From: Hirudo medicinalis
Taxonomy: Eukaryota > Annelida > Clitellata > Hirudinida > Hirudinidae
DNA: 64,000 nucleotides
Assembly (NCBI GenBank): GCA_011800805.1
Contig: MPNW01000560.1
Coordinates: 82,724-146,723, forward strand
Reading direction: 5' to 3'
The position numbers and the translations under genes were made by a program. Shown here piece after piece: positions 37,071 to 49,434 of this stretch; position 1 is the stretch's first letter, and each line of letters begins with the position of its first letter. The notes under the pieces were generated by a model. That model was given only the letters and a program-made list of their open reading frames with translations. It searched no databases and was not told the DNA's origin.

Positions 37071-40000
37071 ATGTTAAAACTTTTCCAGTTCTATGTAATT
37101 TTTAATTTATTCCTAGGGGAAGGTAAATATTTTAACATGAATTTTTTAAAGAAGCCTAATAAATTATTAGTAATAATCCTTATTGAAAGGCAAATCTTAT
37201 GACGAATGTTCAAGCGGACCCGGAAATGATCTAACTACATTAAATAAACTAAATCTCTTTTCCTTAATAGTTTTATGTCAAGAACTTTATGTTGGATGTT
37301 ACAACACTTTTATCAGCAGCGGATTACCTTCCAACATAAATCCTATTCAATCGGTTTCCCAATGTTTGACTGAATGCAGAAGTCAAGCATCTTTATTTGC
37401 TGCTATGAAGGTTAAACAATTGAAATATATTTTAATTGTTATCGATCAACATTTAAGTTATACCAATAAATAAATAAAAAATATTGTTAATACCTTCAAA
37501 CTCAAACTTGCTGGTTAATCACTTCAAGAATGGATCAAGTTGTTATTGTGGAAATATAACAAACACGAGAGTTCCATCATCCAATTGCAACTTACCTTGT
37601 GGTGATAATAATGGAACATGTGGAGGCATTAATTTTTACGCTGTTTATGCAGGTTGTTTCTTTGAAAAATTATTGCAATCATTATATTATTCAAACAATG
37701 CGTTTCATTAGCACTATCCATAAATATTTATAAGACTAGTTTTAACTGGTTGTTTTAACCAATATTTCATTAGTTAGACATACTTAGAAGAATTTAATTT
37801 GACAACATAATTATTTATTTTGGCTAGGAAGACAGATTTATATTTACTTAAGCTTATCCTATATTTTTCTATCATGTCTACATAGATAGTTTCAGTATAT
37901 GATCTATTCCATAGAGAAATCATACTTGAGCTAAAATAATTACGCTTAAAGATTTGTATTGCTTTCCTGTGTAATTTACTTCCGAATTCGTGCCTGGAGT
38001 AAAAATATTCAATTTATTTTAAAATTCTCTGTCAGGTCTCCTGCCTTTACTCTCTGTGGGGCTGTCAGCTGAGCTCTTTCTAGACTATCCTCATAAATCA
38101 ATTGTTCCAATCTTTTTATCATCCTGGTTGTCCTTCTTTGCACCCCCATATCCACTACTGATCTCTATCATTCCAAGCATTCTATTTGATTTCTTTGCAA
38201 CCTCCATGCACCCTAGAGATGTTTTCCCTGCATTATCATTTGATCCCAGATCGCTGCCCTGATCTGACTCTTTCAAAAAGCTTTCAACAAATTGGTTCTA
38301 CTTTTGAACTGCTAGTTTCCATAAGTAAAATAGAACTTTTGTCAACGTCGAAAAGCATATGCCAATCCTCTGACTATCTGAATTACCTATAATCTTTTTA
38401 CTATATACTAGCACCATATATCTTAGACACCAATTTTAGATGATAACCCTCACGTGGGGTACTTGGAATAATTCATCAAATACATCGAAATAAACCGGGA
38501 GTAAATTAGTATGCTATCTAGTAACTTTAATGAGCAACTATTCAGTTCAGCAGCACTTAATTGAGCTAAGCTGAACGGAGTGTCATCTGAACTTTGCTGT
38601 GCTCCCTTTGCTAGTTAGTTTCTACTTCTCCCTGCTAAAATGCTTTTTCTTAGATCTGAGGATCTACATTTCATAAAATCATAAATTTTTAAGGCATTAA
38701 ATAATTTTCAGGGTTTCAAAAATATTACGGAATTTAATGAAATTGTAGGTTATTACATAAATCAGTGTATTAAAAAATAATTCAAATTACGTTTATTTTT
38801 ACTTAATTTATAAAACACAAATAAAAACCAATATATGTGAATGATAACTCAGACGTGCCGACATATCAAGGATGCTTCAAAGACGAACAAAGAAGAGATA
38901 TCGAAAATTGGTTGATTACTAGCGATACGACCTTGACCATTGACAAATGCTATGAAGGATGCTTAAAAAATAACTATGGCTTTATGGGAGTTCAAGTATG
39001 GTTATTTCTTTTTTATTTAGTTGTTTGGCTTGCAGGTTGGCCGAATGGGTTGCGTTCCTGTATGCGGCTAAAGATCGGCTAAATACAAAAATACATCGTT
39101 TTATTTGAAAAGTATCGACAACCCCAGTCTTCAAGCTACAAGCGAACCACTTAGGCTATCACTGCTTGTAAGAGATAGAAATACAGAAAAATATAAGATA
39201 TTTCAATTTAGAAAACTAAATGATCATTCAGAAAACTAAACAAAACCCGACTGAAGCCAATTAATTTTTATAATCTAATGTTCTTAATTTCTAGCCTTGT
39301 TGCAAATTGCAAAACTGATTCTTCGAATAATTAGATATAATATGCTAATAAATAGGCAATTTTTTAGAGCCCGTAGCGTTCTTAAAATATTGTAATCAGA
39401 TATGCAAACAAGATTAGTAATGTCTATATAATAATATCACTGTCACACCTAGTTAACTGTTAACTGATGATAAAGACTTACGAAAAAAATACTTGCTGGT
39501 AAGGCCTAGAAAGTATAGAAATAATTTTTTATTTAAAAAAATTAATAAAAACATTTTTTCGAAATGTTTTATGATTCTATTTAGTAAGTTTATCATAAAA
39601 TTACGGTGTGTTCTCATGGTAAATATTTTAAAGTACGGCTTGTCATTTAGAAGAGATCGTTTGATCAACCGATCGATTATTAAGTAACATTCTCAAGTTA
39701 TTGTTTTAAATACAAAATTTTATTTTTCGCTTCATGAAGCATGATGCATGCTTTTGTGGACCACATTATGGAAAATATGGGAGAGCTGCAGAATCAGATT
39801 GCAATGTGAAATGTAACGGAGATGGAAGGCAAATATGTGGAGGTGATTACAGAAATAGTGTCTATTCGAGTGAGGGTTTCTTTGTTGTTGTTTTTCTTTA
39901 ATTGTGTTTGTTTGCACAGTGTTTAATCAAGAAATAAAACCTATTTGTAATTACCCATGGTTCGACATTCTTTAATTACTATACTTAACCAATGAGCGTT

Positions 40001-42510
40001 AAAATGAGCAATGAACGAATTGCAAGCGCATTTTCCGAGTTTCGGTCTGGACTGTCGAGAAGCAGCCACAATAATTAAAGTCCTGTGAGATTGAGGTGTT
40101 CGCTGTTAAACCTAAGAGGAATGTTTCCGAGGTAGTTTAAAGTCTTGCTGAGCCACAACTGGTTATTGAGAAGTGGGGGAATCTCCAAAGGTTTAAGGGC
40201 CAACAAAATATATGAACCTACCATTACACATATATAATGCTGAAACAGTTGTTATTTAAAAAATATTTCTTGAAGTTGGACATCTTCCTGGTCTGAACAA
40301 AAGTTATAGTGAAGTATTTCATTGTCTCAATGGAACAACTGACTTGCATGGTACATGCAGCAGTAAAACATGTCAACATGGATGGAAAGGAACCAAGTGC
40401 AACCAACNTGGTCTGAACAAAAGTTATAGTGAAGTATTTCATTGTCTCAATGGAACAACTGACTTGCATGGTACATGCAGCAGTAAAACATGTCAACATG
40501 GATGGAAAGGAACCAAGTGCAACCAACGAGGTTTTGATTTACTTTGAATTATAAATGTATTTCTTAAAGTGAATGAGCATTTTTTTCTTTTTATAAAAAA
40601 AGAATTAAAATTGTAGATTGCACAATAAATAATGGCAGCTGTGGATCACAAAAATGTGCAGAGGTTAAAATTGGCAACCAAATTATTTCTGAATGTGTTT
40701 GCAAGGAGGGATTTCAAAGTATTTCAATTTATGACGAATGCACAGGTTGTGGGTTTTTAGCCGTGTCTTTTTTTTTTATAAATTGGTTATATTCGAAATA
40801 TAAGCACGAATTTAAAGGTACTTATTAAACAATTTAAACTCTTATAGATATAGACGAATGCTCACTAAGCAAAGAATTGTATTGCAAAGATGCAACCGCA
40901 ACTTGCAACAACACCATTGGATCGTACGATTGTGTTTGTAAAAAGGGATTCGTCAAAAATCCTTCAAACAACTTGGATTGTCAAGGTAAGAATAACACAA
41001 TATTAAATTGCGCAAAAGTTAAAAAGTGAAAAAAACTTATTAATCGGTTAAACTTGGAATGACATTTATCGGTGCACATAAAATTACATGAATTATTTTT
41101 AAAATTGCTAATATTACCTGGTGACTAATAATAGCGTAATGTGGTTTTAAATAATCATCAGAAGGAAGAGCAAATGTTCATTTACATCCAATTTTATTTA
41201 TCCAAATATACCTGCATTTCTGATGTCCAGATCTCCACTCAATGAAGCAATAAAACAAAATAAATAAAAATAAAAAGAAACAAATAAACAAACATAATTA
41301 GTAAATTAGTAAAACAAATTCAAAGTTACTGAATAAAAAACACCAGACAGTGCGATAATTTTGGTATGCGACTAGGTTTTGTTAGATCAAAATTTGTTTC
41401 TAAAAAGCTTAATGTGGATGGTGGATTGTACTTATTAATGCATTTATGCTAAAGAAATATAACCACAAGATATTTTAAAAACATTCAATTACTTTCAACT
41501 TTTCAAAGACAAAGATGAATGTGAACTTAATCCTTGCAATGAACCATCTGAAACATGCATCAACACCATTGGATCGTTCATGTGTTTGTGTTCAACTGGA
41601 TATAATTATGCCAATCAATCAAATTGNTTTTCAAAGACAAAGATGAATGTGAACTTAATCCTTGCAATGAACCATCTGAAACATGCATCAACACCATTGG
41701 ATCGTTCATGTGTTTGTGTTCAACTGGATATAATTATGCCAATCAATCAAATTGTGGAGGTGAGTCTCAGTTTATTTACAACTTTTTTGAGATTAAAATA
41801 TGTTTATCTTAATTTCAGAACAATGTAATGAGAATCTTTATAGATGTGAGAATACGACTTGCTTTAAACTCCATGAATATACATGTGTGGTTTCTAAAGT
41901 TACTTATAAACAAATGTTGGAAGGTAAAATATATATTAAATTTATTAATAATGGTGATGTACATTGAAAATATTTATTAGAGTATCTAGAGACAGAATCT
42001 TCAGTTGGATTTGTATAAGAATTGTTTCAACAGATAAAAGAATTATAATCCTGGCAACATTTCTGACTCTGTCAATGTGCATTGCAATAATTTCGATAGG
42101 GATGTTGTTTTACAAAAGTGAGGACAGCTTTATTACTTCCTTGAGACAATTTTATTGATATTAATGATTTTGAAATGTTGCTCTAAAATGAATTTATATA
42201 ATAAATACCATAGTAACCATCCTCATGAACTCATGAACTATTTCAACTATAAAAGACAAATTTAGATTATAAAATTAGATTATATATTATTAAATTATAT
42301 AATTCTTTATAATCAAATTAATTCTTGCCAGGTAAGAATTTGGATTCTGGGTCAAAGTTGGTTGGGCTGCAAAACAATACTCAACATGCCATCATAACCA
42401 AAGCTCATGATAACATCATCAAAGACCCATATTACAATGAACTTGATTCGTCATGTCGCCCTTCTGATGATCAAAATTATTCCGATTTTGCAACCTATGA
42501 AAATAAATAA
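37071..42510 (+). CDS. Unit 5: intact WSC-WSC-EGF4 transmembrane receptor with tyrosine tail
   Basis: Exons: signal 37071-37122; WSC1 37271-37410 and 37529-37652; WSC2 38853-38995 and 39740-39869; EGFa 40276-40530; EGFb 40617-40745; calcium-type EGF 40848-40985 and 41509-41759; juxtamembrane Cys exon 41819-41923; membrane span 42034-42117; tail 42332-42510. EGFa and the last EGF each contain an N with a perfect duplication; discounting 120 and 128 bases gives 135 and 123 nt, exactly as in unit 1, and a 493-residue protein with all phases right. WSC1 has GCY, SLFAAMK and SSCYCG, usual WSC features. The span (ILATFLTLSMCIAIISIGML) is followed by FYK. The tail carries PYYNEL, NYSDF and TYENK; the first two tyrosine boxes are 11 residues apart as in unit 3. 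Type I receptor by topology; ligand unknown. Confidence 0.85.
37850..38400 (-). mobile_element. CR1/Rex-like LINE C-terminal relic
   Basis: The minus strand reads CMEVAKKSNRMLGMIEIS and then VQRRTTRMIKRLEQLIYEDS and AGDLTENFK, the thumb signature of CR1/Rex-type reverse transcriptases, with a frame change between. It lies in the unit 5 intron between WSC1 and WSC2. Inactive. Confidence 0.7.
39029..39082 (+). repeat. SINE head fragment
   Basis: ggcttgcaggttggccgaat and the following tatgcggc are near-identical to the first 50 bases of the copy at 46433. It is truncated and lies right after the first WSC2 exon of unit 5. Confidence 0.75.
40289..40527. repeat. Perfect 119-base direct duplication around an N (EGFa of unit 5)
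   Basis: 40289-40407 and 40409-40527 are identical and separated by a single N at 40408. Taking one copy away gives the 135-nt exon seen in units 1-4. Most likely two contig ends that overlap but were not merged. Confidence 0.85.
41500..41754. repeat. Perfect 127-base direct duplication around an N (last EGF of unit 5)
   Basis: 41500-41626 and 41628-41754 are identical, with N at 41627. The copy includes the splice acceptor, so as written the exon would be out of frame; one copy gives the usual 123-nt exon. Confidence 0.85.
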
Positions 42511-45296
42511 AATATATTTTTGTTTTTAGGATCGATGAATTGGTAATGATATGAACTGAAGTTGATAAATCATTCTAATCTAGTGAGTCAACGTTTTTTC
42601 GATTAAATTAAACATTTTTAGGGCTGCAGGTTAATCTGAGGGAACTCGCGCGATTAATATTTTTATGCAGTTAAAATAATTAACGCGACACTTTAACTCG
42701 TTAAAGTTTTATACTTTTTTAATAAATTATTTTATTAATGTATAATTTCTAAAATATTTTCAACTAATTTTTGTTTTGTAATCCTTTGTTTTTATGTCTT
42801 GTTATTTCTTTGGCTTCCGGCTTCCCATATTATTATTGTGTGCAAAGTGCGAATTGCACTTAAAAACATACGATGGACACAAGTATCTGCATCATCTGCT
42901 GCCACTGAAACTTTAGAGCAGAACCAGAAATTGACAAAGATTTGTGTCCATTGGAATGGTGGCGGAAATGTGCTCAATCACATGGCCTTGTTGCCAAGTT
43001 AGCCTTCAAATACTAAAAGCTAACTTCTCCAACTACGACTTTGCCATGTGAACGGTTATTTTCCCTTTCTGGACATGTTGTGATTAAGAAACTTGCTTCT
43101 CTGTCTTCAGACAGCATTAACAGACTCGTTTGCCTCAGCAATTGGCTAAATGTGAATTAATGAACCAGTAAAACCAACCAAAAAAATTTCTTAAAATTTT
43201 TAAACTGCTGTTGCGAAACAGGAATATAATTGATAAACATTTTAATCCATCTGCAGTCCTAAAATTTTTGAAAGTAAACAACTACAATGAAAGGTTTTAT
43301 AGTTCGATAGCTTAGGTTCGTGGTTGAATGCATGGTCACGTTAATGATGTTCTATTTATAAATATTTGAAATATGCTTCGACAAAGAATAGAAATCAATT
43401 AAAACAAAGGACTGCATTAATTTAAAACTTTGTTCCGAAATTATTTCAAATGATTTTCAGGTATTTAAATTCATTAATTGTAAATTATACAATTGACTGT
43501 ATTCATTACTTTTAATTCATTTTAATTCATTTTCCATAATATTTTATAAAATCCTTGACAATTAAAGCTTAAGCTTTATAATTTTCGTTAATTTAATTAA
43601 TGTATTAATGAAATAATTAATATTAACTATGTAACGAAAAATAATTTTGTATTAAAGGAAAAAATCGTAAAATCCACAAATTTTGATAAATCCAGTCTAA
43701 ATATATTAATATTTGATAATAATTTCATAAAGTTTAGTCACTTTTCCGCATTTCTGGGTTTTTTTTCATTCAACACGAACATGAATTCTTAATTTCTGAA
43801 TTAATAAACATTTTATTAAAAAAACAACAATTTAGACAATGACCATTTAAACCATCATACTTGTACCTGTAGTGTCTTTCCATTACTTTATCGATCATTT
43901 TTCAGAAATTAGTTCAAGTATTGTAATTGGTTAACGGCAGATTTAAACCTTTCTGACTGGAGAATATTGCTGCTTCGTGGAGCAAAAAGTAGTAGTGTCG
44001 GCATTAATTATAAAATGTAAAATTAGCCGTGCATAAAACTGTTCCATTTTTTAAAAGAGCCGTGGTTGCTTAACGAACCAAAAAATTCGAGAGGACAACG
44101 CATGGAGTTCACTTGAAAGTTTGCTTTGAGCTCGTATTTTCATTCGGCTCGAAAACCTCCAAAACATTCGGGTTTGATGTTTAATCATTTATTATGTTTC
44201 TCAGTCCCACGACTAAATTTGGCAGCAATTTCAAACTTCCTTCTACCGTCGGACCACAGCCTTTCAACCTGAGGATGTCACCTTTTGTTTTTGGCAGCAG
44301 TTGCATTAAACGAATTTAATAATCAAACAGCAATTTAAAGATGACGAAGGTAAGCCTCTTCCTTTCATCTGCATGAGTTGTATTCATTTGTGTTCTGCTA
44401 GTCATTTTGATGTGGATGATTGACGTTCTCAACTATCCTGAATTTTAATCGACTTATTTATAGAGTCAACTGAAGCTATCACTTCCTTAAGATTGAATAA
44501 TTCCATTTAGACGCCATACAAATTAACTATTATTACCATTAAACATTTTTTAAGATGTCTTCAGATTTGATTTAGTTTAAATAAATGTTTTTCGTAATGT
44601 TTTTCGCCCCAAACTCCATTTCGATCGGCTTGAAGGATTAACTCAGTTCATTGTACGTATTGTCTCATACTGATTTGCTCATGCATTACTCAACTCATGC
44701 ACTTATGAATGTCTCACCTCACATCGTGAAAGGCTTAAAAATAACGCAACATTAAAATAATGTTACCACCACAATTTATTGGCTTTGAAATTCAAATCAT
44801 ATTTCATTGGGCAGGTTGAACTGCATTGGACTTCCTAATTGAAAATTGAGAATAATTGAATTTTATAAAATATGAAATCATCAGTTTTATCTTGCATATT
44901 AATAGCTTCATGCTACGTTGTCTAATTAGTAAAGTTAAACGATGTATGTATGATTGATAATATTATCCGAAATAAAATGCTTGACATTTTCATTGTGTTT
45001 CTACAATGAAAGTAATTTTCAGAATTCAGTGATCTTTATTTTTAACGAATTATCCTTTTATTAAAATGATAAAATTTTTTTAAAATGATAAAATTTTTTT
45101 AAAATGATTTGAATCGAATCAATGAAAAAAACTCTTCAACTCAATCAGGAATACCAAAATTGAATATTAAAATAAAATATCAATATATACTCAAATTGGT
45201 AACGAAATGATTAACATGAGAATTTTTTATGGTTAACTTAAAAAACACAGTTTACATTATTAAGAGCAATTAATTTCTTACTTATTTTGTTGATAG
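42511..45296. other. Non-coding gap between units 5 and 6
   Basis: Apart from the hAT relic at 42895-43160, no exon is recognised. A signal-like start at 44872 (MKSSVLSCILIASCYVV then stop) may be the decayed leader exon of unit 6, but no phase-1 donor follows. 45063-45110 holds three tandem copies of a 19-base unit based on aaaatgataaaatttttt. Confidence 0.4.
42895..43160 (+). mobile_element. hAT transposase C-terminal relic
   Basis: The frame reads WWRKCAQSHGLVAKLAFKY, a stop, then PCERLFSLSGHVVIKKLASL and LVCLSNWL, the hATC dimerisation domain pattern (ERLFS..G). Only the C-terminus is present and it carries a stop. A different copy from the fragment at 27781. Confidence 0.75.
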
Positions 45297-46205
45297 CCTC
45301 TTGTCAAGAACTTTACGTTGGATGTTACAAAACATTTTCTGGATCGCTATCAAAAAAAGTTCTCTCGGTTTCTCAATGTCTGAAAAAATGCAGAAGTCAA
45401 ATATCTTTATTTGCTGCTTCAAAGGTTGATATTGAGCTAAGAATTATTTGACTGGCCCATATGTGGCCACATAAATAATGATATTGATAATGATAACGAT
45501 AATATCAACAATAATAATAAATAATTCCTTATTTATGAAGAATGGATCAAGTTGTTATTGTGGAAATATAACAAACACGAGAGTTCCATCATCCAATTGC
45601 AACTTACCTTGTGGTGACAATAATGGAACATGTGGAGGAAATAATTTCTATGCTTTACACAGGTAGTTAAACAAATTTCATCCGATAAAAAGTATATTTT
45701 GAAATTGTTCAACTCTCCGGAATTATGTTTTCATTTTTATTTTGAAGCTTTTCACAGAATCATTAATTTCCAAATAATTTATCCAAAAAAAATGTTTTTT
45801 TACCAAGACAAGCATTGATTAATACTAAAATGATTTGCAACTAAGGTGTGCCGACATACGTGGGCTGTTTCAATGATACAAGCAACATTTGTTCATCAGG
45901 AAATTACACATTTAAGGCAACTAAGGTAATTTATGTATTTTGATTTTTAAAATGTATCCGATATAACTAATCATTTCAAGCTATGCTGAATCTGCAGAAT
46001 TCAGTTTTAATCAGTGAATTAAATGAATGAAACCTGTCAGATTTTTATTAACGTGTTTCGTTGGACTACCAAAGAATGTTTTTGTGACCAAAAATACGGA
46101 AAATATGGAAAATATGGAAAAGCTCCAGAATGAGAATGTTTCTTGCCATGTTATGGATATGGAAATGAAATTTGTGGGGTCAATGGAGAAATAGTATTTA
46201 TTCGG
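45297..46205 (+). pseudogene. Unit 6: decayed WSC receptor pseudogene
   Basis: WSC1 first exon 45297-45424 is intact; the second, 45541-45662, lacks two bases near its end (122 nt against 124). WSC2 first exon 45846-45925 is only 80 nt against 143 and lacks the Cys-rich middle; the second, 46075-46205, has TGA where others read Ser (APE-stop-EC) and is two bases short. No EGF, membrane-span or tail exon follows before the next gene. The second WSC1 exon is nevertheless almost identical to those of units 1, 3 and 5. Processing into any protein is unlikely. Confidence 0.8.
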
Positions 46206-48199
46206 GTGAGCGATCGTGCTTATGTTAATGTGATACATTGTTAAAATGAAAGTTAAATAAATGTTATGTAATAAAATAACAATAATTGGAGTCACAACTT
46301 ATTTTACAACATACAATCTTTTACAATTTCTTGGTTAACCGTGGCGTTTGTTAGGATGATTCAAACCGATTGTATGTTTATTTATAGATTTTATAAAGGT
46401 TTGCTTATTAACTAAATAACTAACCTGGCTTGCAGGTTGGCCGAATGGGTTACGTTCCTGCTTACGGCGGTAATGGCAACAGTAATGTGTCGTGTTCGAA
46501 CCCAGCCTGCACTGCCGCAAGTGCCCTTGGGAAGGAGCGCTATATAAATGGTTAACAAGAAGCACCTCTGACGCTACGCATAAGGCGCTATATAAATGGA
46601 TTACATTTATGCTTACATTTAAACAGTTCGCAGGCCCTCTAAAATGACTCATAAATACGTCCTTCAGCTCTCGGCTCAGAACGTTTTTAAATGTCATTGG
46701 TCCCACTCAAATGGTATTATGTCATTATTTTTATTTGTTGCCATCGGCCTCCGAATATCAAAGCTTTGCCAAGTGACAGGTCAGCTAAAAGTAAAATGGA
46801 AAATCAGGGTAGACAAAGTTACTATCAGAAGGTTTCAAGAAAGGTTTGAGACTGAATGAAATACGAACCATGTGCTCACCTCAAGCTTTTTTCAAGATTG
46901 CATATATTAAGAACCCATCTGGTCCTCAGACTCATTCCTTTCTTCAACTTCAAAACAATAACTCTTGGATGTTGATTTGAGAAAATCAATTAGTATGGCC
47001 CAATCATACATGACACAACTCTATCGTGAAGAATTTTGAAACAGTGATGATTCATAAGAGAAATTCACTCATTCATTGTCATTGGAAAGCGAACCACGAT
47101 TCCCAAACGTTGATTGACAAGAATCCCTAATTTATTCTCATGGCACAGTGAAGGTTACGTCACACGTTCTTACTTGTGATTTCATTGAAAGTATGGAAAT
47201 CGATATCAAACTGATTTTAGACTGTGTTTTATTCACATTGAATTAAAATTTAAATTAAAATGGTTTAAAATGGCCGTTTTGTACTATGTAAACTTCGCCT
47301 CAAAGAATGTAAGTTGGTTACTCTGCCCAGCTGTGTGTAGGATGAATGATTAACATAAATTATCGTGGCTGGGAAAAAAAAGTTTGGAAAGTTTGACTAT
47401 ATATAAAAATCATGTCTTGGAGTTATTTTTTAAAATAACGTAAAATAAGAGCACTTATTGTTAATTCTCACTGAAATTCTGATGAAAGAATCTCGTAATC
47501 TGAAATGTCTTATGTTATGAAATTTTATAGTTATTTTCTGAACATGCTAATGTTTATTTGTTATTTACAAAGTTAAAAGTCAGAATTTCTTGCTAATGTA
47601 AAATGCCGTTGAGGATACTGGCACAGCAGGATCTCCATCACCAACAACATGTATAACTGTGTTCAATAATTATACAGGTGATGAATAAAACATCCTACAG
47701 TATGACCTTCATTAGGCGGGAAGTAATCCTTTTGAACACTTAATGCCTTAATACTTTTTTGCGATTGAATTATTGTTCCTACTTAAGCGATACAAAAAAA
47801 AATAAACATGACTTTACAATAATATTAGTTCTATTACTAAGGTGTAATATAATCAGACATGGAACCAAGTTCTAAGGTCCAAGTACAAGTACTCAAGACC
47901 CAAGTACGAGCACGACTTTATTACCTAAAATCGGTATTACACGTGGAAAGTATTCCTTTCAATATTAAAGACGTTCGTTCTGAAAATAAATGGCAGGTAT
48001 TGTCTATGTTCTTCTAGCTGTAAAACTTAGTCCATAAAGTATGTGCATGATGACTTGAATAGCGAATAAAGAAATTATATTTGACATATTTCTTTTATAA
48101 GTATAAAATATTATTTTAAATAGGCCATAGATAAATAGATAGAATACTTATTTTTAGAATCTATTGCTTGAAGCCACTAAATTATAATATGCCACTAGC
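46206..48199. other. Gap without recognised gene
   Basis: Holds one SINE (46433-46600). No EGF or tail exons of unit 6 and no other coding signature seen on either strand. Confidence 0.4.
46433..46600 (+). repeat. tRNA-derived SINE, best copy in the window
   Basis: Box A in ggttggccgaatgggttacg, box B in gtgttcgaacccagcctgc, body to ggagcgctatataaatgg, and a tail cctctgacgctacgcataag. The tail matches the 3' end of the local L2/CR1-like LINEs, the usual sign that a LINE's machinery mobilises the SINE. Confidence 0.85.
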
Positions 48200-49125
48200 T
48201 TAACATAAATTCGCCGGAACGCCCTCAAGGCCGCAGTGGCCATAGATCTGGGTGTCATCTGCATACTTGTGGCTGGAGAGACCATGGGCGTCAATGAAAC
48301 CCGCAATGTCTGATAAATATAGGGAGAAAAGAATTGGTCCCAGTACAGAGCCCTGAGGAACGCCTAATTGAATTGCGCTGATAACATTGCCTGAGGAATA
48401 TTTTGCCTTCTTCCTGAAAGGTATGTTCTAAACCACTGCAGCGGCGTTTGGTAAACTGCAAATGTTTTATCCAATCTGGAAATGAGGATGTCATGATCCA
48501 CAGTGTCAAACGCCGCAGACATGTCGAAAAGCAGAAGGAGTGAGAAGAGGAAGGGACCAACACCCAATACCATCCTGATGTCAGACACAACTCTCAGGAC
48601 AGCAGTTTCTTTGGAGTGGTGCAGACGATATGCTAGCTGAGTCTTGGGGGAATAGTGCATTGTTGTTGAGATGCATGAGGAGACGGCTGAGAACAAAGCT
48701 CTCCAGAAGCTTTGAAAGCACGTTGAGCGTGGGAATTGGTCCGTTTGTCAAAGGCAGTTGTGGGTCAAGTGTAGATTTTTTAAGTATGGGTCGAACCTGT
48801 GCCGGTTCGAGGAAACTGACCTGAAGATAACGATTTATTAAACAGATGTGTGAGGTAAGGAAGTAATAGATGTAAAAGTTTCTCGAGAGGCCAGGTTGGT
48901 ATGGGATCAAGGCCACATTGCCTGCTAGGGAGAGAACTGATTAACCTCTGGACTTCATCAAAACCCGCAGGGTAGAATTGAAACTCCGAGATGGCAGTAG
49001 AAGGCATGAATTTCGGGACGGTGCACTTACACTGCTCTCCAATCCTTGCATGTTCTCGCATGCAAGAAATAAATAATAATAAATAATTTCTCAGATTAAA
49101 ATAAAATATTGGTGAGAGGAGAAAC
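48200..49125 (-). mobile_element. L2/CR1-like LINE reverse transcriptase relic
   Basis: Minus strand in order: SLPSRQCGLDPIPTWPLEKL, LFNKSLSSGQFP, VRPILKKSTLDP, DMSAAFDTVDHDIL, and HKYADDTQIYG at about 48270, with the catalytic YADD box preserved. Frame breaks near 48590 and 48790. Both ends are missing. It lies 300 bp upstream of the HECT gene in opposite orientation. Confidence 0.85.
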
Positions 49126-49434
49126 ATATTGTGTCCAGGATCGAATAAGCATGCAGGAACACATTTCTTTGTGTAGAACTTTGAGCTAATTATTAAGTTA
49201 TATTTAGTATATCAATGTAGTATAAATTATTTTTCTGCTATTATAATTTTCCCACAAATTTTATGATTTTATATTAAAATTTTTAAAATTTTTATTTTCT
49301 TTAATTAATGTTTTTTTAAAAACTCTATTTACAGTCTTTTGAAACCAGCTCTAACTATCGTTCCACTCAATAAATCCATAAATATCTTCAAACATAATTA
49401 AAGACCTTAGAAACTTTAAGAAAATTCTCCAAAT

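Noticed and set aside
40276..40547. A double EGFa module in unit 5
   Set aside because: The two copies are base-for-base identical and separated by an N; assembly artefact more likely than duplication.
41509..41828. Frameshift in the last EGF of unit 5
   Set aside because: Caused by the 128-base artefact around the N at 41627; one copy gives the correct 123-nt exon.
44872..44925. Leader exon of unit 6
   Set aside because: It looks signal-like but no phase-1 donor precedes its stop; mentioned only as a possible decayed leader.
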